A stretch of 64,000 nucleotides of DNA from the NCBI GenBank assembly GCA_028023455.1, contig JAQFVV010000027.1, positions 9,979,845 to 10,043,844 on the forward strand, given 5' to 3'. Below the pieces are notes generated by a model, which made no database searches, was not told where the DNA came from, and saw only the letters and a program-made list of their open reading frames with translations. Shown one piece after another: positions 33,066 through 45,344 of this stretch; the first letter of the stretch is position 1, and every line of letters starts with the position of its first letter. Made by a program: the position numbers and the translations under genes. This DNA comes from Epiperipatus broadwayi (Eukaryota; Onychophora; Udeonychophora; Euonychophora; Peripatidae).

Positions 33066-34676
33066 CCATTTCATTGAAAATCTGATAATGGAACGTTCAA
33101 AGCCCTTGTTAATGCCAAAGTTGTCATCCTATGGAAAGTAGTAAAATATTGTATCTTTATGTAAATATTGCAAAAGATAATGTATTGTATCATTAGATCA
33201 AAGAAGATTAAAAGTTGAACACACAAAAACTCATGGATGGTAAAATTAATTATCAACATGAAAGAAAGTATACATATTGATAATAGTAAATTTGATATTT
33301 GAGGAATAGAATAATTATATAATATAAATGTTATATTGAAAAGAAGTATATTCATTCAATTTATTTATTTTTTAATGTAAATAATTGTACATACATGTTA
33401 ATTATTTCATACGTATCTTAGAATTTAACTATGTTATTTAATATTTGATAAGTTATCTATGGTTACTATTGATAAAATAAAATTATTTTAATATAAATCT
33501 TAGACTGTTTGCTTTATTTCTACTCAGAATTATTTTCATCACAAAGTCATATCAAAGCGCATAAATCATTCATAAAATGATTACAATCAAAGATATAATT
33601 ATTGGATAATTTATGCCTAAGATTTAAAGAAGGAGAAACTTGATAAATTAATGATTCATTACTTGACAATATAATTATTTAAGAAGTGTTATTTAATAAT
33701 ATCTAAATGGAGTATTCACTGAAAGTCATAATATTTTAAGAGTCACATCATCATTATTATTATTATGATGATGATGACTATGATGATGATGCGATTTTTT
33801 CACATGTGCTAGTGAAGTTGTAATTATACTATAATGTTTAATATGCCTGCTTATTATTATTATTTAAAATAAGTAAAATTTATTTTAGATTAAATTTTAA
33901 AATGCTATATTATATCAAAAAAGGAATGTTCTTGATAGAATATATTGGCTCATATTTTTAAAAGATGTAAGTAAAAAGAGTAAAATTGCTAATCAAATTA
34001 AGGTAGTGGAGTGAGTGAAAGGGAATGATGTTATAGATTTTGAGTATAGTAAAATTATTATTCGATCTAAGGGCAATTATTATTTAATTGAAAGTAAGGT
34101 AGAAAATGTTAATCTTATAGTATTATTATTATATTAAATTTTAAGAGAATTTAAATTATGTTTATAATATTTGGTGTGATTATTAATGAGATGATTGGAT
34201 CTTAGTAAAATCCCTTCTACTATCCAATTATCTTGCTGTTAGTAAATATATTATAAGAGAATAATTATTATTCTTGAGATACCCATAAGGGAGCAGTAAT
34301 TATATAAGGTATTTTAGTATGCATTTAATTTCACTATTTTTATATAGTTTATTAAATAAGCTGAAGGGTAGAATAATCATTATTTTTAATAAAAGATTAT
34401 GTTAGTCATTGTCTGTTGTCAGGATTTTCCTATTGATTATACTAGGATAATAGTTGGAAAATTTCTACAATTGCAATGCCATTGGGAAGCATATTCTATA
34501 TACCTCTCAATGTTAAAATCGATGTCTCTTAAGTCTACCTTATGTTTTTATATTATATATTTCTAGTTAATTATTGAGTCTCATAGAGTAGCGTTTATAT
34601 ATGCTATATACTTTGATGTTTGAGTTGAGCTAAGAATAGGATTGAAATGGAAAAGATTACAATGTATATATATATA
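33066..34676. other. AT-rich stretch with a short trinucleotide run
   Basis: ATT and GAT repeats at 33745-33792. Otherwise no gene or repeat is supported. Confidence 0.4.
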
Positions 34677-35590
34677 AACAATTTGATTTATAAGTGTCAA
34701 ATTTTCTACATTCCCAACTTTGAAATCATTCATTTTGGATAAATGCATTAATTGCTATTACTAATCATGTATTAGATTAGAAATTATCACACTAGTCCTA
34801 ATCCAGATATAAATTTTAAACTCAGTTAAACTATTAATATAGCTATTATTTTATGTAGTTTCATTGTTCTCCTTCCAAAATTGTGAATATAAAAAGTTTG
34901 AGTTGTAAATCAGATTATAATATACAGATAAATACTGAATGGATGATAAAGACATGAATAAGAGATTGTGTTCTGTTCTTAACTGAAAGGTGCTGAAGGA
35001 TCAATGTCTTTTTCAAATGTGTGGTAAGATAAAAATATTAAACATATCTATATAAAAAATATTATACAGGGAAAAAAAGAAATGGAGTTAATTATTCCAG
35101 GTGTTTATGTTTAATTTAAAAACATATATTAAACTATAAATGAGGTTTCAGGTTTATATCTGTACTAGGACTGATATGATAATCTCTAGTCTAACAAATG
35201 ATTAGTAATAATCATTGTCATGTTTCTCAGAAATGGATAGTGGCAAAGTTATGGGTGCAGAAATTTTGACACTTGTAAATCAAATTGTAAGTATATGTAC
35301 ATAAATGGGATTTAAAGTTTATATCTGGGTTAAAAATGATATGTAATCTCTAATCTAATAAATGATTAGTAATAACTATTAATGCTTTTATCTAAGTTGA
35401 ATGGTGTCAAATATGTGAGTGCAGAAAGTTATATATATATATATTTTAATGTGTCAAAGCATTGGCCGGGAAGCGAACCCTGGGACAACTGCTATTATAA
35501 GGCAGCTGTGCTAACCACTCAGCCAACAACGCCCGACAAAGTTAGATATTTATACATCAAATTGTAATTTGATATTGATATATACTGAAC
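34677..35590. repeat. Three family-C repeat copies
   Basis: Plus copy 34677-34830 (GATTTATAAGTGTC, CATGTATTAGATTAG), minus copies 35140-35300 and 35310-35590. The last copy is interrupted by a SINE. The minus copies share GATTAGTAATAA and CAAATTGTAA. Confidence 0.45.
35432..35537 (-). mobile_element. tRNA-derived SINE, copy 3, with target duplication
   Basis: A 106-bp element between AAAGTTA copies (35425-35431 and 35538-35544), inserted in a family-C repeat. The minus strand starts GTCGGGCGTTG and has A box TGGCTGAGTGGTTAGC, anticodon region CTTATAA, B box GGGTTCGCTTCCC and tail TTTGACACATT followed by an AT microsatellite. Acceptor ends still pair (GCGTTG with CAATGC). Confidence 0.75.
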
Positions 35591-35960
35591 AAATGATGAC
35601 GTGTAAAAGGTTATAATTAGAACCAACTGAAGAGTGCCAGTTTACCATGAAATACATTTTAGAATTATTTGTTTTCTGATATCTTTATTCATGTTTTAAG
35701 AATGGCTCATGAAGTGGAAGTTTTAAGTATGTCTAAAAAAATATAATTTTAGTAAATTTACTGAGATTAATTTCCACGAAGGAAATGTACTTATCACATC
35801 CTATAATCGCTAGTCTATGGTGGAAATGGTCTGAGAAATACTGAATTGGATACTTAAATAAAATAAAGAATGACAATAAATAATAATTGTGGTATAATTT
35901 TGAAGCTTTATATATTAAAATAGGAATTACTGTTCATATAGTTAATACTGTTATTTTTTA
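35591..35960. other. Upstream region and intron of the MATH-BTB gene
   Basis: Contains a fragment of the SINE-like repeat (about 35605-35660, AGAGTGCCAGTTTACCATG). No 5' exon could be identified with confidence. Confidence 0.35.
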
Positions 35961-35963
35961 CAG
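35951..35963 (+). promoter_or_regulatory. Splice acceptor before the MATH-BTB start codon
   Basis: Pyrimidine-rich tract TTATTTTTTACAG, followed by GTACATA and the ATG. It implies an intron in the 5' UTR. Confidence 0.6.
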
Positions 35964-35970
35964 GTACATA

Positions 35971-37020
35971 ATGGCAAGTGGAATCACTATAGTTAAAGGG
36001 ACCCGTCAAAATCCTTTTATTCAAATTTCTATCGATGATTTTGCTTCTCATTCAGAAAAATGTATTCTAATTCCCTTGAAGCTTCCAACACCAGCCAATA
36101 AGTGTGAGTGGTACATTTGTGTTTACCCGAATGGAAACAATAAAAATAACATTGGATACATAGGTGTTTTTTTGTGTTGTAAATTTAAAATTTTTACTAC
36201 CATTCCTGTTAACTGTTCCATTTCCATTTTGAATATCAATGGGAAAAATGTGAATAAATGCAACTTTCATACTCAGTTTTACCGTCAAAACAAATTAACA
36301 AAAGAAAAATCCAGCATAACTGAAAACTGTGAAGAGGGGATTGGGCGTTTTATTTCCAGAAACTGTCTTCTTGTTTCACAAAGTACTCTGCTTCCAAATG
36401 GTAAATTAACATTGCATTTAGATATCAAAATAACCTTTTTAATTGATATTCCCCAATTTATTTCAAACAAAATCCCAAAAAATAAAATGCCTATTTGTCC
36501 TCTTAGTGATCTTACTCTTGAAATTGATGAAGGCATATTTTGTGCTCACAAAGCTATTCTAGCTCAACGATCATGTGAACTTGCAGACTTATTGAAGCAA
36601 CAAAAATCAAACAACGAAGAAAGCATAATAATTATGAAAGATTTTGATGCCTTTCTTCTTCAAGATTTACTTCATTTTATCTACACTGGAAAAAGTCCTC
36701 CAAATATTAACGAATCTGCCTACAAACTTTTACCGTTAGCAATAAAGTATGGTCTTAAAGTTTTAAAAGACATTTGTTCCAGAGAACTAGAAAAGACTAT
36801 TAATAATTCAAATGCATTAGATCGTATATTGATTTCTGAATGTTATAACTGCCCATCGTTAAGAGAGAAGGCTATAACTTTCACAGCAAATAACATGAGT
36901 TATTTATGGAAGAGCAAACACTGGTCTGAACTGGAAGCCAAACATCCAGAAATTGTAAAAGAAATATTTGATAATTTTTCACAAAATAAATTTCAAGATC
37001 ATTATGAAATTATAGTGTGA
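35971..37020 (+). CDS. MATH-BTB (speckle-type POZ / TDPOZ-like) protein
   Basis: A 349-residue protein. The frame stays open upstream to 35887, but a splice acceptor (TTATTTTTTACAG ending at 35963) lies 7 bases before this ATG, so I take ATG 35971 as the start and the upstream frame as intron. Residues about 15-155 look like a diverged MATH/TRAF-like substrate-binding domain (KCEWYICVYPNG, LPNGKLTLHLDIKI). Residues about 172-275 are a BTB/POZ domain (DLTLEIDEGIF, CAHKAILAQRS, DLLHFIYTG), which in SPOP-type proteins dimerises and binds Cullin-3. Residues 276-340 fit the 3-box/BACK helices (LEAKHPEIVKEIFDNF). By family, it would be a Cul3 ubiquitin-ligase substrate adaptor. Such genes are expanded in spiders. 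The short MATH N-terminus is divergent; its substrates cannot be inferred. Confidence 0.85.
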   Translation: MASGITIVKGTRQNPFIQISIDDFASHSEKCILIPLKLPTPANKCEWYICVYPNGNNKNNIGYIGVFLCCKFKIFTTIPVNCSISILNINGKNVNKCNFHTQFYRQNKLTKEKSSITENCEEGIGRFISRNCLLVSQSTLLPNGKLTLHLDIKITFLIDIPQFISNKIPKNKMPICPLSDLTLEIDEGIFCAHKAILAQRSCELADLLKQQKSNNEESIIIMKDFDAFLLQDLLHFIYTGKSPPNINESAYKLLPLAIKYGLKVLKDICSRELEKTINNSNALDRILISECYNCPSLREKAITFTANNMSYLWKSKHWSELEAKHPEIVKEIFDNFSQNKFQDHYEIIV

Positions 37021-37087
37021 AAAAAGCTAATTAAATTTAAACTCGTGATGAAAAGATATATAAAATTACAATACTTTTTGTTAAGTA

Positions 37088-37093
37088 AATAAA
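37088..37093 (+). terminator. Poly(A) signal of the MATH-BTB gene
   Basis: AATAAA 68 bases after the stop codon, a normal distance for a short 3' UTR. Confidence 0.55.
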
Positions 37094-38416
37094 ATTTGAA
37101 ATAATTCAGAATTTAGAAATTAAAGTTATTTTTTAACATAATTTATTTTTCTTAACTATATTGTACACCAATTTGGCACCTCTGTCAGAATTGCTAAAAG
37201 ATTAGACGTTACTCATGAGGCACTTTAACTACCATTTGGGGTTTTTTTAATCTATTAATTCCCCAACTAGGAATAGTTATTTGAAAAATATTTGAGCTCA
37301 TTTAAAAATTTTCCATTTAATATGAAAATTTCTAGTTCTGTGAATAATAGGATTTTAATATTCTCTGCACATAAATGGTAGATATAAATATATTGTGTGT
37401 GCAAATTTTTAAAGTGATACATTTTCATGTCAAAAAATAAAAATCTAAATCTAATAGCTTTATTGCTTGGGACTTCATAAGAAGTTTGAGCACTAAGCCC
37501 AGAATCAATCCTGGAAGTTCCTGATCCCAAGTTGGATATCCACCAATTATGTCAAACTGCACAGGGTTTATCAAAAAATATTTAAAGAGCTCCCTAGTGT
37601 CTCACTGAGAAGTGCCAAAGCATGAAACTGCTGAGGTTTCATGTGATTTCTAGAGAGATTTTTAAATGCTTTCGTTTACAGCATTTATCAATAAAGCTTG
37701 TTAGAGCAATTAACACTTCGTTATTTTTATTTACAAGCTTAAAAAATTGGGTCATGTGACATATGACTTATTTTTTATTGACTATTTATAAAGATCTAAC
37801 TTTTCGTAACTAAAAGTTTTTTCCCCCCAAATGGAAGATAAAAGTGGTTCAATATTATACCACTAGGGGAGCTGTTGTTCCAAAATGAAAGCAAATTAAA
37901 ATCATTAGGAAAGCTACAATACCTAAATTTTAATAAAATTATTTTCCTTTTAATACTAAATTATTTCTACTGAAAGAAAAAGTCAATACACAAGTTTTTA
38001 TATTTTGAATGTTTATATCTTGAGATATTCCAAAAATTGATGCATACCTTGTGATTAGTAATCATGGAATATTTTTAAAAGTCATATAAAAATGTATTAT
38101 TTGTCCTAACCGTTATGTATACAAACATTAATATAATGATAAAAAATGGCTAAATGGAGGAGGTGCTATATATAGCTTTATTATTTGATGAGATCATCAG
38201 ATGAAAGATAGCTTGAAAAGTATTCCTTTCATTTAGAAAACTTTTTAAGTCTTCCACTTGACGATCTTATCAATTAATTACACTACAACACCTCTCTCCA
38301 TTGGCTATTTTTCTAATTATATTCATGTATGCATATAAAACAATAGTCAGAACATCAATGGCAGCAACAATCACTCGCAAATTAGTATGATTAATCCAAC
38401 TTCAAATAAAATAGTA
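37094..38416. other. AT-rich stretch with one decayed hammerhead-like motif
   Basis: At 37599-37637 a motif has stem I GTCTCA/TGAGGT, core-like CTGAGAA, stem II GTGC-CAAA-GCAT and GAAAC; the core G and stem III are lost. No gene. Confidence 0.35.
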
Positions 38417-38428
38417 GTAAAAACTTAT

Positions 38429-38907
38429 TAAAACAGGCAAAACTTGCCACACACTTCATGCTAGCTAGGATGCCAAAAGGCTTGTGCATAAAATCCCCAT
38501 CTAGTGCCTACTCATCCAATATCCCCAGACTAGTTTCTGGCTTGTGGCTTTTATCAGTGAGGACCCTTGGATCTGAGAGCACTGCACCTAGATATTAATA
38601 TAAGCTCATAGTTTTGTTAAGTAGAGATAAAAGGTGGCTGCTGGAAGGTTGCATTAGATCCCAAGATCTAGATGCAGTGCTTTCAGATCCAAGGCTCCTC
38701 ACTGATGAAGGCCGCAAGCTAGAAACTAGTTTGGGGATATTGGATGAGTAGGCACTAGATGGGGATTTTATGCACAAATCTTCTGGCATCCAATGATTAC
38801 TCTAGGTTGCAGTATGTGGCAATACATATTGTGAGTTTTGCCTGTTTTAATAACAGTTATAAGCAAGCATAAGAAATGGTGATCATGTGATGTTTATTGG
38901 CTTAATA
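38429..38907 (-). mobile_element. Composite hammerhead element, opposite orientation
   Basis: Left part 38429-38597 is minus (starting with the TAAAACAGGCAAAAC end), right part 38598-38907 is plus and ends at GATGTTTATTGGCTTAAT. Flanks carry an imperfect duplication, GTAAAAACTTAT (38417-38428) and GTAAACTTAT (38908-38917). It is the mirror image of the 29.1- and 56.0-kb copies. The minus-strand ribozyme has CTGATAA, so its core is broken; the plus-strand ribozyme is intact. Confidence 0.7.
38687..38745 (+). ncRNA. Putative type I hammerhead ribozyme, intact core (GTT triplet)
   Basis: Outer stem I ATCCAA/TTGGAT (38687-38692, 38740-38745), inner TCCTCA/TGGGGA (38696-38701, 38732-38737), core CTGATGA (38702-38708), stem II GGC-CGCAA-GCT with a G-U pair, GAAA (38722-38725), stem III A-C-TA-G-T, cleavage base T at 38731. 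GUU is a permitted though slower triplet in known hammerheads. Confidence 0.6.
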
Positions 38908-38917
38908 GTAAACTTAT

Positions 38918-40089
38918 GATTATATAAAACAATCTGTGAGTTACAAACATTTCCACATTAAAAAATACAGATCCATTATTCTGTTTGTTATAAGATTGTC
39001 TTTTAATTTCTGCAGAAATTTTTTTCCTGAAATGTCTGTTTGTAGCTCTCCTGTATATTCTATTTTTTTTATATCTTCCCAATGAAAATGATCAATGCTA
39101 GATTTCTTTAGAATGCTATTGTATTTATGCATGATTATAATAAACACAAACATGTAAAATGTGATTAAATATTTATTAGTTAAAACATACAAATGTGTAT
39201 TTACAATATACACAACTGATTTATACCTTCACCTGATATTGTAAGCTTGGTATAGCACTTAGTTATCATGCAACTATTAATGTAAAGAAATTCAGGTACC
39301 TTTCTAAGTTTATCTATCACTTCTAGTTGTACTGTGATAGGTATACACTTCCTGCTGTTTTGTGACAATTTGCCTTATAGGTAATACAGTGGCAGATTCA
39401 GTTACGCCATGACAGCATGCCTGATGTCTGATCTAGGTTCTATCAGCTTCCAATTTTAACATGAACTTCCTTTACTGTTTTTACCATATAGCAAATAACA
39501 TGTGTATTGCTACTCGGGTCAGACTAATTTGTTATTGCCTCCCATACCGCAAATAGAACTATTTATAATCAGATCCCATATATATTGAAAGCAGTTGGAT
39601 TCATTGAAAATCATCACTCATTGGCCTGTTTCTCCTATTGGATATGTTATCTATTCCTATATCTTTTGGTCTGTGATGCTGAATACTCAATTCAAAGTTC
39701 ATCATAAAATAGTTTTAGCAAGTCCTGCATTGTTCACACCCAATTTATTAAAAATGTGACTTTATAATAGTGAACTCTGTAATATCATATTCAGTAAGTT
39801 AAAAAACATATTAATTGGTTTTATAATCTTGCTGTTATACTTTTGAAATTTTACAGAACATCCTTAAATCAAGCTTTTCTAATAGTTTACATTCTATTGG
39901 CAGAATCTCCTAGTCTCATTTTCATTCAATAAGTTAGATAAAATAGTAGTTGTAGCTATATATGGTAATTTAATTGCAATTATTTCTTTGTGATGAAATA
40001 CTCTGTATTCTGTGCTGTGCTCAACATATAGTTCAAGCTTTCTATTTAAAAACTTACCAAGATATATTTAAATATAATAAATAAAATCT
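38918..40089. other. AT-rich stretch, nothing recognised
   Basis: Short ORFs without recognisable families. Confidence 0.35.
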
Positions 40090-41095
40090 GTTACTATTCT
40101 CCCTGTATCCTCAAACAGATAGTAAATCTCTCAGCCACTATGCCAAGAAAAATCTATTAGCCACCTTATTTTCCCTTTCCATTTTCCAACCTACATTTTC
40201 CCCATATTCTTCTCTATCCCATTTCCACATCATTTGTCCACTCAATGGCCTTTATATATAGACACACACCCCCAGCATAAAAATCAAGAACACACTTTTT
40301 GTATAATCACTTAGTTTATATTTATTTGCCCACAACTTCATTATTTGTGTCCTTTCTGCTTGTAAGCATTTATATTCAATTAATAGATGCCTATTATTTT
40401 CTATGCCTTCCATACATAACTTGCAGACTAAATCACCCACAGTTCTCTATTTATGTGTACATTCCCTTGTTGCTAATGATCCTGTTGAAGCCGTAAACAG
40501 TAGACTATTTTCCTTTCTATTATCGTAAATTAACTCACACTCAATATTCTGTTTGTTTTATATATATATATTTACACTCTTTTTATTCCATATTAGTTCA
40601 TCTCTCCAACTCCTTATTTTTTATTAATGCATTAATTCTTCTATCCCATTTTTTGCCACTGTAACACCCAACAATCTCCTAATACAATCATCCCACCTTT
40701 TGTATAAGTATACTGACATAGTCTTTATCCAAATCTTCAGCATACCATACCTTTCTCACTCATCTTGTTGCCTGTCCCTTTACTCGTAACACAAATACTA
40801 TTTTGGCTATTTTTTTACTATCCATAAATTGCAATTTATATAGCATTTTGCTTTTTACATCTCATATAAAAACTTGTCTATTCCATTTCTTCTTGAATGG
40901 CCTCCTTTGCAGTCTACCTACCTGCATCTAATGCATGTCTTTCTATTTCTCTTTGTACTTTTGTAAAGTAATCTAATATCCATTTGCTAAACACAAAGTA
41001 TCATTACCATAAGTTAACCCTGCTAATGCCACTCCCATACAATTCTTGCTATATTATTATATGAAAACACTGTTAACTTCTTTATCAATCCCTTT
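40090..41095 (-). pseudogene. LINE (CCHC C-terminal type) copy C
   Basis: Uninterrupted homologue of copies A and B along about 1 kb. The piece 40252-40440 reads KLCMEGIENNRHLLIEYKC (the last metal ligand position has shifted), then AERTQIMKLWANKY. Many stops. It gives the undisturbed order against which the A and B insertions can be read. Confidence 0.6.
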
Positions 41096-43354
41096 ACACA
41101 GAATTATTTAGCCCTTACACACGACATCTATATTTCAATGTTTAAAAATAATTTTGACTGCTATCAGCAGTTAAGAGATTTAAAAAAATTAGCAGTATAT
41201 TTTTATAAATATTTCAAAGATTAACGGTTGTAAATAATAACATTTAATAAGTAAGGAAACTTATTGCACATAAACAATTCAATATCGACAATAATTTATG
41301 AAAATGATATAAAAACGTGCAGATTTGAAATGCAAGAAGGAAGTTAGTTTTTAAAATACTTCATGGAGTAGAATATTTAAGTAAATAATATTAAGCAATT
41401 ATTCACCCAAAATTAAAAATTAATATATCAAATGACTTGTCAGCATTTAAATAAATTCACTGTTTAAAATCCTACTTTACGCAAAATATAATTATTTACT
41501 TATTTTGTATTTGCGAGATCTATGGAAATTTAATAAAATCTTCAAAATGATTATCTTTTTTTTTTAAAAAAAAAATACTTCTACACAAGTTATGTAATTG
41601 ACCAAATGTGCTTGATTTCCTGTTAGTAATCAACATTTAAAAATGATTTGAGATTATTCTTTAATAAATTGATTCCAAAATGGCGGTAAACAAAAATCTA
41701 GATTTAATTTTTACGAAATTTTATGTTTGTATGAATAATAAAAATAAAATGATTTCAATACAAATTCACATTATAAAAATCTAATGATTTTAATGAGTTC
41801 ATAAATAATTTATGATTGTTGTTATATTTATATCAGTAGTATTAGGAATAATGTTCCTGCCATTCAATAATAGCCTACAAGCTAATAAATAAATATTAAT
41901 ATATTTAATATAGATATTTACAGTAACAAGATGTATACAACAGATAAGATCCAAGTTTAAATAGAGGTTCATCTGTTATTTTTGACGAATTGCAAAAATT
42001 TAGTTAACTAATGCGTATGAAGGAATGCAGACTTCCCTTTAAACCCTGATACTTCCAGCCCACAGGTTGCTTTTCTCATGTGCTGAGAGATAATGTCAAT
42101 AACTAACAGCTTCTTTCTCAGGCTTGAGCATGACTTACTGTATTCAGCCAAATAGTACACGAGTTTATTGTCAACTGACTATTGACTAATACTGTCTGTA
42201 TCCTTCAAATGTCCTTCCAATATACATATAGCCAAATCTTCTTCCTTACTGAAACAATCAGATTCATTGACTTAGCTCTCCAATTGGTCAGTTTATGCCT
42301 TTGATTATATACTTTTATTGCCATTCCATCGATCAGCTGTATTGTATGTTCATATGATCTTGATAATATTGTAGTTTGGACAAGTCTTCTATTTATGATT
42401 GAGCTTAAGATGAGTTCACAAGATTATCGAATACATAATGCTGAGGATACAGACATTTTTTTTTTTTTTATTTGACAAATAAATTGGCATTGATATAAGA
42501 AAAATGTGATGTTATTTACGAGTACATTTAAATGATTTTTTGGAGATTTAACTTAAGAATTATCTTAGTAATTATTTGGACTTGTTAACTCTACGAATAG
42601 ATTTAAAAATGTAGAATGAACACTTTTTCTTAGATGCTATAAAGTCCAATAGTAGCCTAAGTAGAACAAGTGAAATTTTACCCAAGATGCATAAAAAACT
42701 TGCAATTGACTAATATTAATTTTAATGGTTATTAACAGAAATATGTGAAAAATCTGGATGCTTTGAAAAATATGTGAACTACTCTTCAGCTATCAAAATT
42801 GTAAAAACAGGCTATTCTCAGAAGAAATGCTTAAGTGTATTCCTCTACATTTCGTGTGCAGAGAGCCAATTTTCTTATTCATAATTATCTGTTGCATATC
42901 TAGTCTATTAAAAATAGATAAGAATGGTGATGGCATGAGTAGTGACTGTAACAGGAAGAATAGGCTTGCTAATTTGATATTAATTAAAAACTAGTGTACT
43001 ATGACAGAACTTAATAAAATTTTCTTACATTTTTACTATATTTATGTGAAGGCATAAACATCGTGAGAGTGGATGAAAATTGCTACTAGATAGAAAATTG
43101 TGGATTTGATTTGAGAACTAATGCATTAAAATGCAAAAAATAATTTTTTTTTGAGCCACAATTTAGGTTATATTTAACTTTAAATAAAAGCATGGGATGT
43201 CCATAAATGAATTAATTTGAGCAATAATGAAGTATTTAGTCTGATCACAAAAAATTATTAGTTCTCAAATTAAATGTGTTTTTTTTTAAAAAGTATTTTT
43301 GTATATCTAATAAAATTGTTTTCATGGCAACAGCATTTTAAAAAAGTACATTTT
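41096..43354. other. AT-rich stretch with a partial MITE
   Basis: Near 43140-43230 a fragment resembles the hairpin element at 7.7-8.0 kb. No gene supported. Confidence 0.35.
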
Positions 43355-43885
43355 ACATAAACAATCCAAAGGAGAATTAAGATTTTATCACTTCTTTTTC
43401 TATTTTAATTAACTGTAAATGCCCTAAAATTTCTTGTTCAAATTAAAAGCATTTTCTTAAAAAATATAGCATCATCTATTGTGCAAGACTAAAACTTACC
43501 GATTTCATTGCAATTTGAAATGTGTTCCCAACACTGTTCGGTTAGAAGACCCTGAACACGTAAAAAAAAATGAAGAAAATCCATTCATTCTAACCTCAAA
43601 TTTTGCATTGTCATCTATATTGAACATATGTACAAAACTTACATCAGCAAATTAAAAAAAACAATGTTTAAAATAAACAATCCAAAGAGAAATTACGACT
43701 TCATCCTTTTTTACTTTCCATTAACTGTCAACATCCCAAAATTTCTTCCTCAAATCAAAGGAAAGTGTTTTTATCAGTATCTATTGAGCATGACTGAAAA
43801 CTTACCAAACCAATTCGAATGTGTTTTGACATACGCCTGCAAACACTGTTATGCTGTGAAACCTGAAAGATTACATTATCATTGA
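43355..43885 (+). repeat. Diverged direct duplication, one copy with an 85-codon frame
   Basis: 43355-43560 and 43664-43870 are homologous (AAACAATCCAAAG start, CCCAAAATTTCTTCCTCAAAT in the second, AAAACTTACC in both). The second copy is open from 43628 to 43885 with a cysteine-containing end (LTYACKHCYAVKPE); the first has stops. I do not recognise a family. It may be an old repeat or a decayed exon duplication. Confidence 0.35.
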
Positions 43886-44505
43886 AACTAAACAAGTGTA
43901 CAAAATTTAAAGAAAATCAGTTTGGCAGAAGTAGATTAATAAGATTTGAAATAAACAGAAGTCTTAAATTAAATAAAAACATTTAAAAAGAACGAAGAAA
44001 AATATGAAAAAGTAATGGAATGTACGCTATGTATAAGATTTTGCCTGAATGATGCTCATTAATTTAGAAAAATAAATATTTAACGGACATTGTAAAAATA
44101 AATCATTTACTCTAATTCTTCCATGAATTTTGTATGAGATAGTAAACATTTAATAATATGCAGAAAAGCTCCTAACCAATAAATTAAACTGCTTAATGAT
44201 ACATATATATATACAGCAATATTTTTATCATTTTTAATCATGCTTTTTATTACTTTAACAAAAAAAAAAAAACAAGAGTTATTATAGATTAATGAAGAAA
44301 CTTGTTTAGCCTCAGGGAGATTGTCAGTCAGTCGTAATTGTTAGTTTCCTAGCAACATCAAATGAAAAAAGTTATCTCTGTTTATATGGTTATAATATCC
44401 TTATTTCTATTCATCTTTTATTAAGATTTTTTTTTTAAATTATAAAATACAATTGCACTATATTGTCTTTTTTTACTCATACAATAATCTTAATTTGATA
44501 CTTTC
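43886..44505. other. AT-rich stretch, nothing recognised
   Basis: No gene supported. Confidence 0.35.
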
Positions 44506-44640
44506 AGTGAAAAGGTAACATTTTCCCTTTAAGCTGCCTATAGCGCAATATCTGAATCAACATGTTAGTATAGCAACATAGTTTAGCTATTCACCACAAA
44601 AGATTTCAGATGCCAGCATATCTGAATTACAAGTTATGAT
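44506..44640 (+). repeat. Copy of the 52.8-kb repeat
   Basis: CAGTGAAAAGGT start, then GTATAGCAACATAGTTTAGC and GATGCCAGCATATCTG, matching 52799-52920 and the inverted 53130-53270. Confidence 0.45.
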
Positions 44641-45344
44641 ATGAAATATGTCCGTGTGTTTTGTGCCTTAACCCATGATAAAATAACATATTAATATTAA
44701 ATTTTGGTTAAATTTGGGCAAAAGTGTTAACACTTGAAAGGATTCAAACTATATATATCAGTGCAGCTATGAGTTGCAAGAATATTTTCAAGTGGTTTAC
44801 AAGATTTATGATGGCAGGAAAAACATTGAAAACAACCATAAAGATACGAAACACACTCACATTTCATGTTGTAACCCATGTTTGCATAACACATATTCCT
44901 TCACAGATGGCACTGCAGGCAACTTGGAGAGAGAACCAATCATCTTTTTATTGGTGCACAAATGTATACTCAAATATTTTATCTTCCTATATTTTTTAAA
45001 TATCTTTTAATCTGTTTAATATGGATATACATACATCTTTTTATGTACATATAAGATTTAAGTAATAGTTAATAATTAGCATTGTTACAAATATAGTCCT
45101 TGCCTTGATCTATTACATATTTATTTAAAACTATATATCAAGTATATAAAACTAAATTAGATATTATAATAAATTAAATTAAGCCTACTAACGTTAAATA
45201 TTCTATGTAAATAGCTAAAAAAAAAAACCACAAATATGTAATCATTTGTATATATTTTGTTTTTTTTTAACTATTTGACTAGAGTATTTAATGTTAGCAA
45301 GTATAATTTAATTTATGTGTATATATATATAAAATATAAGTAGT
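44641..45344. other. AT-rich stretch, nothing recognised
   Basis: Overlapping ORFs at 44724-45010 show no known motif and no support from the other copies. Confidence 0.35.

Noticed and set aside
33745-33792. CRISPR-like or satellite array
   Set aside because: Plain ATT/GAT microsatellite; no spaced repeats anywhere in the window suggest CRISPR.
35887-35970. Upstream extension of the MATH-BTB reading frame
   Set aside because: A good splice acceptor lies just before the downstream ATG, and the extra 28 residues do not resemble the family.
44724-45010. Two overlapping ORFs of 78 and 91 codons
   Set aside because: No recognised motif, no splice or poly(A) context, and alternative frames of equal length.
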